Part shown: positions 1-10,095 of the stretch, one piece after another
Position numbering within the stretch: position 1 is the first letter of the stretch
Layout: every line of letters starts with the position of its first letter
NCBI GenBank assembly: GCA_019671135.1
Contig: JAHRHY010000002.1
Location: 1,984,001 to 2,048,000, forward strand
Direction: 5' to 3'
DNA length: 64,000 nucleotides
DNA from: Linnemannia hyalina
Taxonomy: Eukaryota > Mortierellomycota > Mortierellomycetes > Mortierellales > Mortierellaceae
Program-made: the position numbers and the translations under genes
The notes under the pieces: generated by a model
Told to the model about the DNA's origin: nothing
Seen by the model: the letters and a program-made list of their open reading frames with translations, nothing else
The model's database searches: none

Positions 1-2248
1 GCACCTGATCCGTGCATGGGTGGCGGCCTGTTTCTGCTCATACCCTGATTGTTGCTTAAGTTGTTGCTGTTGTTGTTGCTGTTGATGTTGCTGCTGTTGC
101 TGTTGCTGTTGTTGCTGACATGGTTGTTGACGTGGGGCTTTTTATTCTTCCACGACGGTTGATCCCTATCGAGATCACCGCTAAGGCCTCCAGCGGCAGC
201 CTGGCTGTTGTCATTCGACAATCTCCTCTTTTGCCCAGCAGCAGCTGATCCTTCGCCATCAATAGAAGAAGAGTTAGTATCGCCCGACGGTTTTGCAAGG
301 AGACTATCTGTCTTATCCATGTCTCCAAAAGGTGAGCCGCCTCGAGAACCTGGCCCGGTACTTCCAGCACCGCCTTGTCCATCTGCTTCCATGCGTCGAC
401 TCTTGGCCCAGTCTCGGAGATGATGCTCGACACTCTGGCGTAGGTCGACATTGGGGATGAGTTGATCAGGAACAAGGTATTGGTGACAAGACCGGCACTT
501 GAATGGGTCTTCGCCTTTGGGTGGGTGGACGAGATAGTTGCGGATGCCTAATTGAATCAATTAAAAACAGCGTTAAGAAACCACAGTGGGGCGATATACA
601 GCACAATACATAATCCCGAAAGTTGGACAAGGCAAGAACATACACTCGTCACAAAAGTTGGTGCCACAACAAGGCGCTTTGACAGCATTTTTCAATAGAA
701 GGTGACAGATTGAACACTTCATGTCGTCAGGAATAGGTGCAGTGTTGTACGCCTCATCTGATGTCAGCGTTCCCTTGGACTTTTCGTGAAACTTTTTCCA
801 TTCATAGCTATTATCGTGAACAAGATAAACAATTGACAGTTAGTTGGACTCAGAGATAAGTCTGGACATATAGACGTGATGAAGTATAGCACAACATGAT
901 CTACGCGCAAAGACGTACTCGTTGGTTGTCGCGACGACGAGATTGCCGTCCTGAGTGACCATGACGCCTTTTTTGCTTTGAAGGGTGTCGCTCTTGACAG
1001 TCTTTAGGAAGGAGCGGGGGATACCGGTGGTTTTCTTGATGCCGATGGGCTCAAAGGACTTGTCGTTGTTGGTAGGGCAGAACTGGATCCAATGTTCGCC
1101 CTTTTTGCCGCATCGGTAGCAAACATATGTGTTGGGAGGGGGACGTTGTTGCTGGTCCATTGGTTGCCTGGGAAAGGAGCCTGGGTTAGAAGATCCCGCG
1201 CCTGATCCTGCTTCACCCGTTGGGCGTGGTCCATTCTGAGGCTGGTTTCGAGTGGCCCCTTGGAATTTACTCAGGGGACGAAACTGGGCACTAATAATTG
1301 CGTTAAAGGCAAACATGAGAGAGGGGTGAGGGTCAAACCTCTATGACCTTTGTGCACGTAACTTGCCACTCCCTCATACTCTTCTTCTTTTTAACCTCAC
1401 TCCCTTACTCTCACTTTATGCATATGAAGAAAAATGGCGCATTTTTCTCTGACTTGTCCTCAATCTGAACAAGAATATTTTTTGCTTAACAGGACTTACT
1501 TGGCCATTCCTTCTTGAGTCTTTCCCCAGTGTGAAGTCTGTTGTTCAAAGACGAACTTCATTTTCTCCTCCTCGGTCATCTGGGACATGTCGACCGCTTC
1601 TGTGGGAGGGCCTTCCTCCTGGAGGAGCGACGTAGTATTCCTGTAGACCTATTTGTGATATATAAGATGTTAGATACTTGTATATATCGCCAGGAAGATG
1701 AACACGAGAAATGAAAGCCCCGATATACCTTTGATCCACCCATGGGGTCGTGGTGGTTATTGGAGCCTGGTTTTTCGAATACATTCCGGGACATGTTGCC
1801 TCCTCGAGGGATTGGTCCGGCTCCTTCTAGATAGCGTTGCGCGCCTCCTCGGCCTGGTTTGGCTGGCACACGCGCTACCAAGATCGACGTGTTTCGAGGG
1901 ATCAGAGTTGCATCGTCATAATACTCTATGTCATTGTAAGTAAGTCAATGATAACGAAACAATTGTTACGAATGAGTATTTTATAATCCTTTTCTCATAT
2001 TTTTTGTTGTCGAGAGTGAGAGTGAAAGAGAAAGAGTGATTTGTTTCTTTATTGCAAGTGGGTACATGTGTAAAAATATAATTACCCTCTCCAGACTCGG
2101 CGTGGGTGAGGGCGAGGTCGTCGGGGCCCTTGAGACCTTTAGCGATGAGGATCTCCTTTTTGAGGTCGAAGACGGAGATAGAGTGGCCGTCGAATGTTGC
2201 AGAGTCGTAGTCCTTCGAGGACTTGAACTTGTAGTGGACCTTTGACAT
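1..2248 (-). CDS. MPE1: MPE1/RBBP6-type mRNA cleavage and polyadenylation factor subunit, partial at left edge
   Basis: This encodes an RBBP6/Mpe1-family protein, a subunit of the nuclear pre-mRNA cleavage/polyadenylation machinery with a RING-type finger. Six exons are visible: 2248-2086, 1925-1729, 1648-1500, 1290-919, 807-644 and 547 to beyond base 1, all phase-consistent. The first two exons give the ubiquitin-like DWNN domain (starts MSKVHYKFKSSKDYD, ends in an IPRNTSILVARVP-like strand). Exon 4 has a CCHC zinc knuckle (CYRCGKKGEHWIQFC). Exons 5-6 give the RING/U-box-like finger (CSIC, then CC and CDEC, then CRSC). The tail is low-complexity, Ser/Asn-rich (GTT/GCT repeats on the + strand) and leaves the window before a stop. 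The domain order DWNN-knuckle-RING is diagnostic. The gene diverges from ARPC2. Confidence 0.93.
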
Positions 2249-2664
2249 TAATTGTTGGCCTGAGAAAGTCCCTCAGTTCTTTTGTGCTGTCGGTGTCGTG
2301 TCTTTTGTGTATGGGTTGTTGTTTTGTTGTTACTGTGACTGATGTGACTGAAGAGACTGAAGTGAAATTGTAGAGTGAGTGAGTAGGACGAGGATGAGGA
2401 TGACAGTGGGCGTGATCCTTGTGGTCTTTTGTCGATGGAAGGGATGTAGATGTGAGGCAGGCCAGGTCGAGTGTGGCTTAGTAAAATGAATGATGCCTGA
2501 TTGAATGGATGAATTGAGGCTCCCAACCGTCACGGCCCTTGGCTGAAGTGGAGACAGAACTGGACCAGGTTGTTCCCGCTCTCCCTTTCTTCTTTTTCTT
2601 CTTTTTTTTATCAGTTATCACACACATACCCTTCCTTCCCTTCCCCACCCTCTACACTCACACA
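2249..2664. promoter_or_regulatory. Divergent promoter between MPE1 and ARPC2
   Basis: This 416-bp gap lies between two oppositely directed start codons and must hold both 5' leaders and core promoters. The ARPC2 side is strongly pyrimidine-rich (CTTCTTTTTCTTC near 2585-2610) before its ATG, a common feature of fungal leaders. I see no unambiguous TATA box. Confidence 0.5.
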
Positions 2665-2979
2665 ATGATTCTCCTCGACTACCACAACCGCATCATCGAG
2701 GACACCCTCAAGACTCGCTTCAACCCGTAGGCCTTCTTTTCTCTCCCTCTCTCTCTCTATCTCTTCGCGCTCATCTATATGAACTTCATATTCATAAAAG
2801 CAACCCAACTCGTTTTTTGGTGACGTGACTGGCCGGCCGAAACGAAAAGACGACCTTTGGTCAGGAACAGGAGCAGGAGAAGGAACGGGAACAAGGGACG
2901 GACAACAACCAACCCTACTGCGCGTACCATCATGTCACTTCTCTTGCGCAACAAAACCAAAAACATAAAAACGCATCAT

Positions 2980-3015
<36 letters not shown>

Positions 3016-4539
3016 CTAGCCAAATGAAACTCACGCGAAAACTCCACCTTGTAATAGCGAGAACAAGCCCAAGCCGGTCGACATGTCCATCGTCGACTTT
3101 GATGGCGTCTCTTACCACCTCTCAACTCTGGATGACAACGATGCAAAGCTCAACCTCTCCATCCGCTGGAAGTGCTGGAACGAACTCGTCCAGTACGGAG
3201 CCCTCGATGTCCTCAAGCGCGAATACAGCCGCTGGATCATTGACCCCGAGCACGGATACGACTTTACCCTCCAATTCGACCTCAACGACATTGGCGGCGA
3301 TCCTGGTAACGGCTTTGAACAATTCGAAAAAAATCGTGCCGTCTTGTTGCAAATTGCCGACATATTCATGCTCGTGTGAAAATTGCCAACGTTGTGTCGC
3401 ATACTCGTTGTTCTCACTGATTTCCTAATATCTTCTCTATTATTATTCAATGCTCATATTGACTCGATAGAGGATGTGATTCGCAGGGTATCATTATTGA
3501 AGCGTAATGCCATGGCTGCTCCTTTCGAGAGAGCATTTGATGCACAGTCGTTGGCTGAGCAGGAGGACCACTGGGACCCCTCGTCCTCTCAATTGATGAC
3601 CATCCATTACCGCGATGGCGAGGCTATCTACGTTCAGAACCAGCAGGACAGAGTCACTGTCATTTTTTCTACATTGTTCAAGGAAGAGACTGACCGCGTC
3701 TTCGCCAAAGTCTTCCTTCAGGTATGGCTAGGCAAGCGGAGAAAGAAAGGAAAGAAGTGAGAAGCGAGAAAAGACAAAATAAGAGTGAGTAGAACGGAAA
3801 GAAGAAAGAGAAGGAAAGAGAAGAAGGAAAAGAAAAAAGAGAAAGGTAGAAGAGGGAAGCAAGAAAAGCAAGAGAATGGAGAGAAGTGAGAGAAGAAAGA
3901 TGAAGGAAGAGAGAAGGAAGCGAAAGAAGAGAGAGAAGAAAGAAAGAGAGAGATATATATATAGAAAAGAAATAGAATGAAAGGGGAGAGAAGAAAGAAA
4001 TGAAAAAGTAAATGATTGACAGGCGCCTAATGTACAACCGATACGCACCCTCAAATTTCGATAGGAATTCGTGGATGCCAGAAAGAAGCCTCATCTGCAG
4101 AACGCACCCCAGGTCATCTACTCGCACCGCGAACCACCACTGGAGATTCGTCATGTCCCTGGTCTCTTGGACTCTGAGAGCCAGGGTTACATTACATTTG
4201 GTAAGTGAGAGTGGCGCCGTTTTTCTTTTATTTGTGATAGATACTACCAACAGATCACTCATTCACTCACTCACTCGGCTACTATGGTTTTACCTGTACG
4301 TGTTGTTAGTTCTGTTCCCACGCAACTATGCCGCAGGAGCTGTTCGTGAGGAGACAATCTCGAGGATCCAAATCTTCCGCGACTACCTCCACTACCATAT
4401 CAAGTGCTCGAAGGCGTATATGCACTCGCGCATGCGTGCCCGCGTTTCTGATTTCCTCAAGGTCCTCAACCGTGCCAAGCCCGAGATCCAGGCGTCAGAG
4501 AAGAAGCTTGCCAGTGGAAGGACCTTCCGCCGTGCGTAA
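2665..4539 (+). CDS. ARC35: Arp2/3 complex subunit 2 (p34-Arc/ARPC2)
   Basis: This is ARPC2, a core subunit of the Arp2/3 complex that nucleates branched actin at cortical patches and endocytic sites. Five exons join in phase: 2665-2726, 3058-3305, 3471-3721, 4065-4200 and 4310-4539, giving 308 residues, the normal family length. Family signatures are the N-terminus [20 protein letters not shown], the block [19 protein letters not shown], and the C-terminal run [20 protein letters not shown] followed by [13 protein letters not shown]. Intron 1 carries a (CA)n tract near 2990-3011 and intron 3 is strongly purine-rich. The start codon sits in a tiny first exon and is the first ATG after the pyrimidine-rich leader. 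The gene is followed after 99 bp by uL30m on the same strand. ARC35 is the yeast name. Confidence 0.96.
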
Positions 4540-4638
4540 ATGTGACTGCTGGAGGAGAACAAAATAAAAGACAGACATTTATTCCCGGGCTTGAGACTTG
4601 TTTGCATCACACCCACTTTACAACATAACATCACAACC

Positions 4639-5423
4639 ATGAGCTTCGTTTCAAGGATCCTCGCCGCTGCACGCCCCTCCCTCACAGCATCCGCAAGAGC
4701 ATATACCACAGCCGCCTCAGAGGCACCAAAAGCATCCACAGAAGGATACTACAAGGTCACCCAGACCCGCTCCTTGATCGGTGTCCCCAAATCAACCATC
4801 AAAGGTACAAGATTCACCTGGTCACCCTACTATGCAGTCCCTCAGAAAGACAGACAGCGAGAACAAGACGACAACAAGGAAGAAGAAGAAGGAAATGTGA
4901 AGAAGAAGAACAAGAAGAATGAGAAGAGGGCGAATGGACAGTAGGCAAAGACAGTAGGCTGCGACCACGCTACTCTGCTGTAACAGAGAACTAACTGATC
5001 TTTCTCTTTTTCTTTCAACTTCATATATTCCGCCACCTCACTCCACGGCACCTATCATCGCATCACCCCGCGGATCTATCACACCTAAACGACAACTACG
5101 GCAACATTAACTGAATCACATCGTTTAACCCTATCGCGACCGCAACAACTGACCATGAATACTACCCAATTGCGCCTTCACCAATCGATATCGATACATC
5201 GACAACAACTGCATTATATTCTCTAAAAGTTCTCAAGTCGCTCGGTCTTGGAAGGAAGATCGGTCGCCCAGTATTCCAGCCCCATGAGCCCAGCGCAGCA
5301 GGAAAGATCTTGAAGGTCAAGGAGTTGGTTAAGGTCGAGAACATGGCAGGACCCATCCCTCCAGAGGGTTTCCAGCGCACCCGTGCCACCAAGGGATACA
5401 AGGTCGTCGGCAAGATGTTGTAA
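4639..5423 (+). CDS. Mitochondrial large-subunit ribosomal protein uL30m
   Basis: Two exons (4639-4804 and 5230-5422/5423 including the stop) encode 119 residues of bacterial-type ribosomal protein L30. The N-terminus (MSFVSRILAAARPSLTASARA) is Arg/Ser/Ala-rich and lacks acidic residues, as expected of a mitochondrial presequence. The core YKVTQTRSLIGVPKSTIKG then KSLGLGRKIG matches the L30 fold, where the GLGR element follows the first helix. The C-terminal extension (RTRATKGYKVVGKML) is typical of fungal mitochondrial forms (yeast MRPL33 family). The second exon rejoins phase 1 after a 425-bp intron. The upstream gene ends only 99 bp away, so the promoter must be compact. An in-frame ATG at 4591 exists but the presequence fits the 4639 start. 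Confidence 0.92.
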
Positions 5424-6261
5424 TTGTCGGGACAGGATCAACTCACGTCAGGACATTGCAGTAGCAATGGAGATTATCCACGTTTGTATCATTTTTTTTT
5501 CAACACACTCTTAGACACCGACAACATTCATTAAAACGCATATGGAAAAAAATAACATTGGCCGATCAACATGAGTGGGCATTCAGGCACGCTAAAATTT
5601 GCAGTAGCAACATGCTGACACGTTTTCGCGATACCAACCGTGAAGTAAAAAAACGGGTTTAAAACGGTAGAGTTTCTGTTCACGGGCGTTACTTCTTCAT
5701 ATTACCTTGCGCTTCAAACACTCCCCATTAAAATATGTCATCATCTGCAGTCAACAAACCTAAACATGCTATGCACATAAAGCTGTCATCCCGGATATTT
5801 CAAAGTTTTTGGCAGAAACCGACAACGCCAATGTTCATTCTACGCTGACGTACTTTGAGCTTTGACTCTGTGTTGGTTCGGCTGCTGGGGAGCATTTCGA
5901 CTACGCAAGTGCCAACCACACCAAGAACACTGTTGCCGCGAGTGTTCTTCACTTTTGCTCGAGACGATCTCTCCTCTGGTTGCACTTTTTGCCAATTGAT
6001 TCTACATTCATTCTCTATGATCAGGAGCTAGAACCTGATAGAGAGCGAGAGGGAAAGAAGGAAAAGAAGGAAAAGAAGGAAAAGTGTCTTCAGGATTTTC
6101 GAATCTTTCTAACCTGATTGTCAGACTGCCCAACCAACAGGTACCATGTCAAAAAATGAAATTGAAGAGGGTCCTCTCCATTTAAATCGGAGGGTAGTTT
6201 TCATTTGCCTTTGTTCCACTCATCTCTACCTCAATTGCACACGCTCTGCACTCGCTTAGGA
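5424..6261. other. Intergenic, no intact gene seen
   Basis: This stretch follows uL30m. It contains A/T runs, an imperfect GGAAAAGAA repeat around 6056-6080, and no convincing reading frame. It ends at the relic exon described next. Confidence 0.6.
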
Positions 6262-6410
6262 ACTGCGCCTGTCAGAATCGATTGCTGTCGACACCTTACT
6301 CGCCGAACGACTCGGACTGATGGATGATAACGCCCAGGAGTCAAATCTGATCCGCATACTCTACATCAACAACTCAACATGCAGTATCTGACTGTGGGCG
6401 TCTGCCTCAA
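6262..6410 (+). pseudogene. Relic of a GST-like gene (degenerate copy of exon 3)
   Basis: After a CTTAG splice-acceptor-like site, bases 6262-6360 translate to ELRLSESIAVDTLLAERLGL and onward. This aligns to EFNMAESEVIDTFLAERFGL, the start of exon 3 of the intact gene at 7269. The match continues with LMDDN against LLGNN and IRILY against IRTFY. A small insertion then breaks the frame, so it stops at TGA 6391-6393, while the DNA still matches (AACATGCAGTATCTG against AATATGCAGTACCTC). No other exons of the copy are recognisable. It is best read as the remnant of a tandem duplicate lying about 1 kb upstream of the corresponding exon in the living gene. Confidence 0.8.
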
Positions 6411-6690
6411 GTGACCAAATGTAGAGCGTGAGAGGGGTCCAAGGCGACGGAGGGGCATTCGGTTGAGGACTATTCGGAAACGGTTTGGATGGCAAGGAGA
6501 CTGTAGCTCTGTTGGCTAGTTGGTGATGTGATGATAATTCAGCCGTGGGAAGGTTGACTCCAGACGCCACCAAAACGCGCTCTGAATCTACAATATAAAA
6601 GTAGCACTTTCCTCTCCTCTCATTTTCTTCACCCTCACACTTTACACTTTCACTTACACTTACACCCACACCTATACTTACACTCCCATC

Positions 6691-7933
6691 ATGGCTGTCC
6701 AACCCGCAAACAGACCAAAGTTCTCGTTCCAGTCCAAGCACTCCTCCGCAGAGATCTCACAGTTCCTCGCCGAGACCCACAACAATGACCTCTTCTTTTC
6801 CCTCTCGTACTGGGAACTCGCCGCCGTCGGCTCAACCGCAAGAGACCTTCTCGAATTCGCCGGCGTCAAGCACGAGAAACTGACCCCAACTGTAAGTCTC
6901 CCTCTTCTTCTTCTACTCTTCTTCTACTCTTCTTCCTCTTCTTCCTCGTCTTCCTCTTTGCTCTCCTTTTATCTCTTCGCTGCTCTTTTGTTTTTGACGT
7001 TTTCAATTGCTACGCGTGTTTCTACCCGCGCCCCAGTGTATAAAATATTAAAAACAAACTTCTCGACATAGTTTGCAGAGTGGTCTGCCGGTGAGGTGCC
7101 CACCGCTTTCTCGGTCATGCCCTGCCTCAAGGTCAAGGGACCCAACGGAATGGTAACTTTCATATCTCCTCTCTCTTCTATTTATATCTCTTAATGCATT
7201 CCCACATTAATCCCCAGTTACATGCCGTCCTTGTTAACCTTGGTGCATTTTATTTACAACCCAAAAAGGAGTTCAATATGGCAGAGTCGGAGGTGATTGA
7301 CACTTTCCTCGCGGAGCGATTCGGCCTTCTTGGCAACAACACCTGGGAGGCCATGACTATTCGCACGTTCTATACCAATATGCAGTACCTCCGCGAGCGC
7401 ACCTTCACCGAAACCCTCTGGGTCAGCGACTCTGAGAAGAAGAAGGCCCGCGACCAGTTCCTGAGCTACAGCCTGCGCAAGTTCCTTGAGGACCATGAGT
7501 TCCATCTTCAGGAGAATGGATGTAATGGCCATTACGTTGGTGACAAGGTATGCTTTGCTTCATTTTCGTCAGTTTTGCTCTTTCTTGGCTGTGTATTGTC
7601 CATCTGTGCTCTGTCTGCACCCAGTCTATGACATGACCTAATTCAACCTCTCTCCAATGTTATGTTTGAGTGGTGCAGTTGTCGCTGGCGGATTTGCATT
7701 TGGCCAACATTGTCCATTTCTATGGCACGGTGCCATGGGCCAAGATGGCGTTGGACGAATTCCAAAAGTACGAAGCCGTCTGGAAGGTCAAGGAGACGGT
7801 TGACCGTGTCACTGAACTGGATGAATGGCGTGCCTCGGACGAGTTCAAGCAGTATGAGAAAGGCTCGCGTGACTACTACACTAAGAACTGCACCGTTCCT
7901 GAGGATGTCGTTGCCGAGAAGAAAGAGGAGTAG
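6691..7933 (+). CDS. Glutathione S-transferase-like protein
   Basis: Four exons (6691-6891, 7081-7152, 7269-7547, 7679-7933) join in phase to a 268-residue soluble protein with GST layout. An N-terminal thioredoxin-like half contains the YWELAAVGSTARDLLEFAGV helix and a cis-Pro-like element near MPCLKVKGPNG. It is followed by the ESEVIDTFLAERFGL motif, which replaces the usual glutathione-binding 'ES-AI-RYLA' segment. The C-terminal half is all-helical, and SLADLHLANIVHFY corresponds to the conserved GST N-capping/Asp helix. The likely role is glutathione-dependent detoxification or a GST-fold structural protein; the substrate cannot be told. The exon 2 acceptor appears to be CAGAG|TGG, needed for phase. 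A decayed exon copy lies upstream at 6262. Confidence 0.8.
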
Positions 7934-8245
7934 CGAGGTCCCCCTCTCCTTTGTCGTTGTCCAGACGTGTCCATTATCCAAGCTGCATGCCCTCTACTTT
8001 CCTCTCTTGCGCGAGAAGATAACAATAAAAAACAGATGCTCATGTCTCATTTGTCAAAGCTGTACAACGTGCAGCATTCATGCAGTGCCCAAACATTCGA
8101 CCCCACCTGTCTGCGCCTCTGAGCCGCAGTGAGAAAGTTGGGATGATCCTTTCGTCGCATCTCTTCTCATCGTCATTCACTCCCTTACTCATTCATTCTC
8201 CTTTTCTCCCTCCACTCTCAACCCTCCCTCCCTTCCTCATCACAC

Positions 8246-9778
8246 ATGTCCTCGCTGACCACTCTTCCCATCGAAGTCAAGGAACTCATCATCCAACATC
8301 TCAGCAAAAAGACCCTCTGTTCATGTGTACGGGTTTCGAGACCCTTCCATGCCCTCTTCCTCCCCTTTCTCTGGCAACACATGAGTATCAGCGCCTCCCC
8401 TAAACGCGCCCTTACTAGCCAAGGAGCCGCCGCCCTCGCATCACACGCGTATCTAGTCACCGACCTAGTTCTCATAGGACCACTCCTAGAGGAATACTAC
8501 TCCATTTCCTTCCCTCACCTCAAGACCCTCAAGATCGAGACCTCCGACTCTGAGGACCTGAGCTTGCTCTATGTTGCCCTTGTCCGATCCAACCCAACGG
8601 TCCAAGACTTGACCTTGCGCGCAACCTCGTCCAAACCCACCAACGAGTTCTGGGAGGTTATCGAAACCGAGTGGATCCGACCCCGCTCACTCAACATTGT
8701 CATTCCTGTAGTCGAGTCCGGTCAGAGCACTGCCTTCTGGCGGGCCTGCTCTCGCTTTGAGACCCTCACCATCAACAACGACGACATTCCCTTCTTCTCT
8801 CGAGGTTTCAATAGTAACACTATAACTTTCCCGCAACACCAACCTCAACCACAACCGCCAGTGGACGCGTTTCCCCATATTGAGCGACTGGCTTTAAAGT
8901 TCAACCCCACAGGGCATGGCAGAAGACCGGACCACGTGGAATGGATCCGGCGGTGTCCTCGGCTTGTCCATCTGGCCTGGAACTTCTTCGGTTGCTGGTC
9001 ACCCGTCAAGCGGCTTGTCACCGAACTCAAGAAAACCACATGGCCCAGTCTGTCTAGTCTCCGCCTCGAGCAGTCTATGCACACCGACAAGGACTTTTCA
9101 GATCTGGTCATCTCCCTTCCTCATCTAAGAATTCTTGAACTTTCTCAGTCAACCTTTGGACCCCTGTCCTTGGCAGCTCTCGTGGCCCATCCACAGATTC
9201 AGAACCTGCACACTTTCTCTGTCCTGGGTTGTGATGGGTTCACGGGAGCCATGGCCCAAACCGTCCTGGAGCAATGTACAACCCTGGATACCTTCGCGGC
9301 ACCCTACATTAGTGTACATGATGTAGCCCACGAGGATAGCCAAACGTGGGCCTGTGTCCACACTCTACGCCATCTTACCATCTATATCACCTGTGGGTCC
9401 CAAAGTACAATCGAGTCCCGTCAAAAGATGTTTCGCCAGCTTGGTCTCCTCTCCCGCCTTTCCCATCTCGACCTGGGTGCCAGCCGTCTCAGTAAGCTAC
9501 CTATCCAAATCAAAACCCAGTTCATCATCCGCGAGAGTGCACTCTCGCTCAAACTGTCGTCCGACAATGGTGGACTGGCCAATTTTGCGGGGCTGACACA
9601 GCTACGGCATTTCAGTTTTCAACAGACGCCGCAGTCGTTGGGGATGACGGAAGTACAGTGGGTGTTGGACCATTGGACGAATCTGGACAGGATTGTGGGA
9701 CAGTTTACCAATACCGATATTCCGTACTCAAGGTTGTTTGATCTCTTTCAGCAAAACGGTATCGCTTATAATGAATGA
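8246..9778 (+). CDS. F-box protein with leucine-rich-repeat-like C-terminal region
   Basis: This single-exon gene encodes 510 residues. The first 45 residues form an F-box (TTLPIEVKELIIQHLSKKTL, then CVRVSRPFHALFLPFLWQHM), the Skp1-binding element of SCF ubiquitin ligases. The rest shows irregular LRR-like units such as FPHLKTLKIE, LPHLRILELS and LSRLSHLDLG, spaced by variable loops, likely forming a substrate-binding solenoid. Such proteins form large, fast-changing families in early-diverging fungi, so the target is unknown. The start is the first ATG after a pyrimidine-rich leader. The gene converges on the Gln-rich gene, whose stop is at 10096. Confidence 0.85.
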   Translation: MSSLTTLPIEVKELIIQHLSKKTLCSCVRVSRPFHALFLPFLWQHMSISASPKRALTSQGAAALASHAYLVTDLVLIGPLLEEYYSISFPHLKTLKIETSDSEDLSLLYVALVRSNPTVQDLTLRATSSKPTNEFWEVIETEWIRPRSLNIVIPVVESGQSTAFWRACSRFETLTINNDDIPFFSRGFNSNTITFPQHQPQPQPPVDAFPHIERLALKFNPTGHGRRPDHVEWIRRCPRLVHLAWNFFGCWSPVKRLVTELKKTTWPSLSSLRLEQSMHTDKDFSDLVISLPHLRILELSQSTFGPLSLAALVAHPQIQNLHTFSVLGCDGFTGAMAQTVLEQCTTLDTFAAPYISVHDVAHEDSQTWACVHTLRHLTIYITCGSQSTIESRQKMFRQLGLLSRLSHLDLGASRLSKLPIQIKTQFIIRESALSLKLSSDNGGLANFAGLTQLRHFSFQQTPQSLGMTEVQWVLDHWTNLDRIVGQFTNTDIPYSRLFDLFQQNGIAYNE

Positions 9779-10095
9779 AGTAATGTGAGAAAGGAGACAA
9801 CAATAAAGAACTGACCCTTGGGGCCACTCCCAACTTGCCCAGCAGTAAAAGAAAAGTTCATACCACGGATTGTTATCTGGTTCCTACCACGTGTTTTTAT
9901 TAGGTTCTGATATGGTGGCAAGGCGAGAGTTAGTAGAAAGAAGGAGGCGATCCGCATGATGGTCTTGGAGGGTCAAAAGAAATAGTCAAAAAGTACAAGC
10001 GATTACAGAAGTAGTAAGAAAACATAGCTGTAGTAAATGATAAGGTAATAACAAATGGGATTAATTACAAGAGTGGGAAGGTGGTTTGAGTGTTT
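9779..10095. other. Convergent 3' intergenic region
   Basis: This gap between two convergent genes should hold both 3' UTRs. An AATAAA (9800-9806 region, CAATAAAG) lies 25 bases after the F-box stop and could be its polyadenylation signal. Nothing else is seen. Confidence 0.5.

Noticed and set aside
6361..6741. Minus-strand 126-codon frame over the GST promoter
   Set aside because: It overlaps the relic exon and the start of the GST-like gene and has no recognisable motif; a shadow frame.
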